Positions 32,781 through 33,259 of a DNA stretch of 33,259 bases are shown here, in pieces. This DNA comes from an uncultured Clostridia bacterium. Lineage in GTDB: Bacteria > Bacillota > Clostridia > Christensenellales > Aristaeellaceae. The translations under genes were made by a program, and so were the position numbers. Every line of letters starts with the position of its first letter. Within the stretch, counting starts at the first letter, position 1. The stretch covers positions 1-33,259 of the forward strand of contig CAMOUF010000207.1 of NCBI GenBank assembly GCA_946626395.1, written 5' to 3'. A model generated the notes under the pieces. The model ran no database searches, was not told the origin of the DNA, and was given only the letters and a program-made list of their open reading frames with translations.

Positions 32781-33259
32781 TTAGCGGGCCATGAAGCCGT
32801 CATACGCGGCCTGATAGGCGGCGATCAGGTCTTCGATGCCCATCTTCTGCAGCTGATCCATGTAGCTGTCGAAGTTGGTGAGGGGTTCTTCGCCGGAGAT
32901 GAACTTCTTGGTCATATCGGCGATGTAGCTGTTGATGTCATCCAGCTGGGGCGCGGCGGCCTTCTGGGCATCCACGCTCAGCACGATGGCAGCGGGATAT
33001 TCCAGAGCGTTGGAGGCGGAGCCCCACAGCTTGGCGGATTCCACATAGTGCACTTCACGGGTGGAGGCCAGATAATCGCCGGCGCCCCAGCGGGGGAAGG
33101 ACACGTGGCTCATGGCATAGCGATACTTGTTGGCGAACGCGCCGTCATAGAAGTTTTCGGTCATCTTGTTGGCCCATTCGGTTTCATGCTTCACGCCGTT
33201 TTCATCCACGGTGTAGGTGCCGTTGCCCTGGGTCCAGGCGGTGGCTTCCAGGCTGGTGA
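32781..33259 (-). CDS. ABC transporter extracellular solute-binding protein, C-terminal part
   Basis: This is the last 158 or so residues of a sugar-binding protein of the family-1 / LplA type; the gene continues beyond the window edge, so its start and signal peptide are not seen. The visible part includes [21 protein letters not shown] and ends in [36 protein letters not shown], a typical C-terminal helix pattern with [11 protein letters not shown] and an end of the type YDxF. It would bind pectin or rhamnogalacturonan oligosaccharides outside the cell and pass them to permeases upstream. It is probably the best expressed gene of the cluster, given the terminator directly after it. Confidence 0.85.
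   Translation of the reverse strand, partial: TSLEATAWTQGNGTYTVDENGVKHETEWANKMTENFYDGAFANKYRYAMSHVSFPRWGAGDYLASTREVHYVESAKLWGSASNALEYPAAIVLSVDAQKAAAPQLDDINSYIADMTKKFISGEEPLTNFDSYMDQLQKMGIEDLIAAYQAAYDGFMAR

Overview
The window looks like a chromosomal segment of a moderately GC-rich, low-redundancy Firmicute, most likely a gut or rumen Clostridia. The evidence is strong GGAGG-type ribosome binding sites, an HrcA/CIRCE-controlled htpG, sigma-A promoters, family-1 sugar-binding ABC proteins, GltS-like and YczE-type membrane proteins, and a pectin-degrading cluster. The exact genus cannot be read from the sequence; an affiliation near Christensenellales or Oscillospirales is only a guess. No rRNA, tRNA, CRISPR array, prophage or transposase gene was seen.

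Positions 1-9733 (mostly + strand) hold central metabolism and housekeeping genes: a hotdog acyl-CoA thioesterase (minus strand), a DUF2461 protein, phosphomannomutase/phosphoglucomutase, a DUF3574-like protein, transketolase, an exported SH3-like protein, an ASCH protein, a YczE-like membrane protein and pyruvate kinase. A cluster of hairpins precedes pyruvate kinase.

Positions 9866-14066 form a zinc (or related metal) uptake operon. A promoter overlapped by a 7-1-7 inverted repeat is followed by a small His/Cys-rich membrane protein, the binding protein, ATPase and permease of a ZnuABC-type transporter, and two related exported proteins, each with a Cys-Cys pair. This is the best candidate for an incompletely described system.

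Positions 14090-16940 are AT-richer and look like accessory DNA. They hold an exported SH3-repeat protein flanked by broken remnants of its own paralogues, a von Willebrand A protein, and two copies of a 170-182 bp repeat with inverted ends. A third copy lies at 665-844.

Positions 16939-22059 hold htpG with a perfect CIRCE operator, a divergent Phd/RelE-type toxin-antitoxin pair, an exported polysaccharide deacetylase with an N-terminal DUF3298-like region, a D-2-hydroxyacid dehydrogenase and a bidirectional terminator.

Positions 22076-33259 are all minus strand. An exported protein with a C-terminal Cys-rich domain comes first, then a coupled pair (GltS-like transporter and PlsC-like acyltransferase). 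Last is a pectin/rhamnogalacturonan operon, in transcription order: sugar-binding protein (cut by the window edge), GH95, CE12 esterase, CE8-CE12 fusion, GH105 and a serine hydrolase. None of the complete enzymes has a signal peptide. This suggests that short decorated pectin oligosaccharides are imported and then de-esterified and cleaved in the cytoplasm, with products feeding the sugar-phosphate and glycolytic enzymes found elsewhere in the window.
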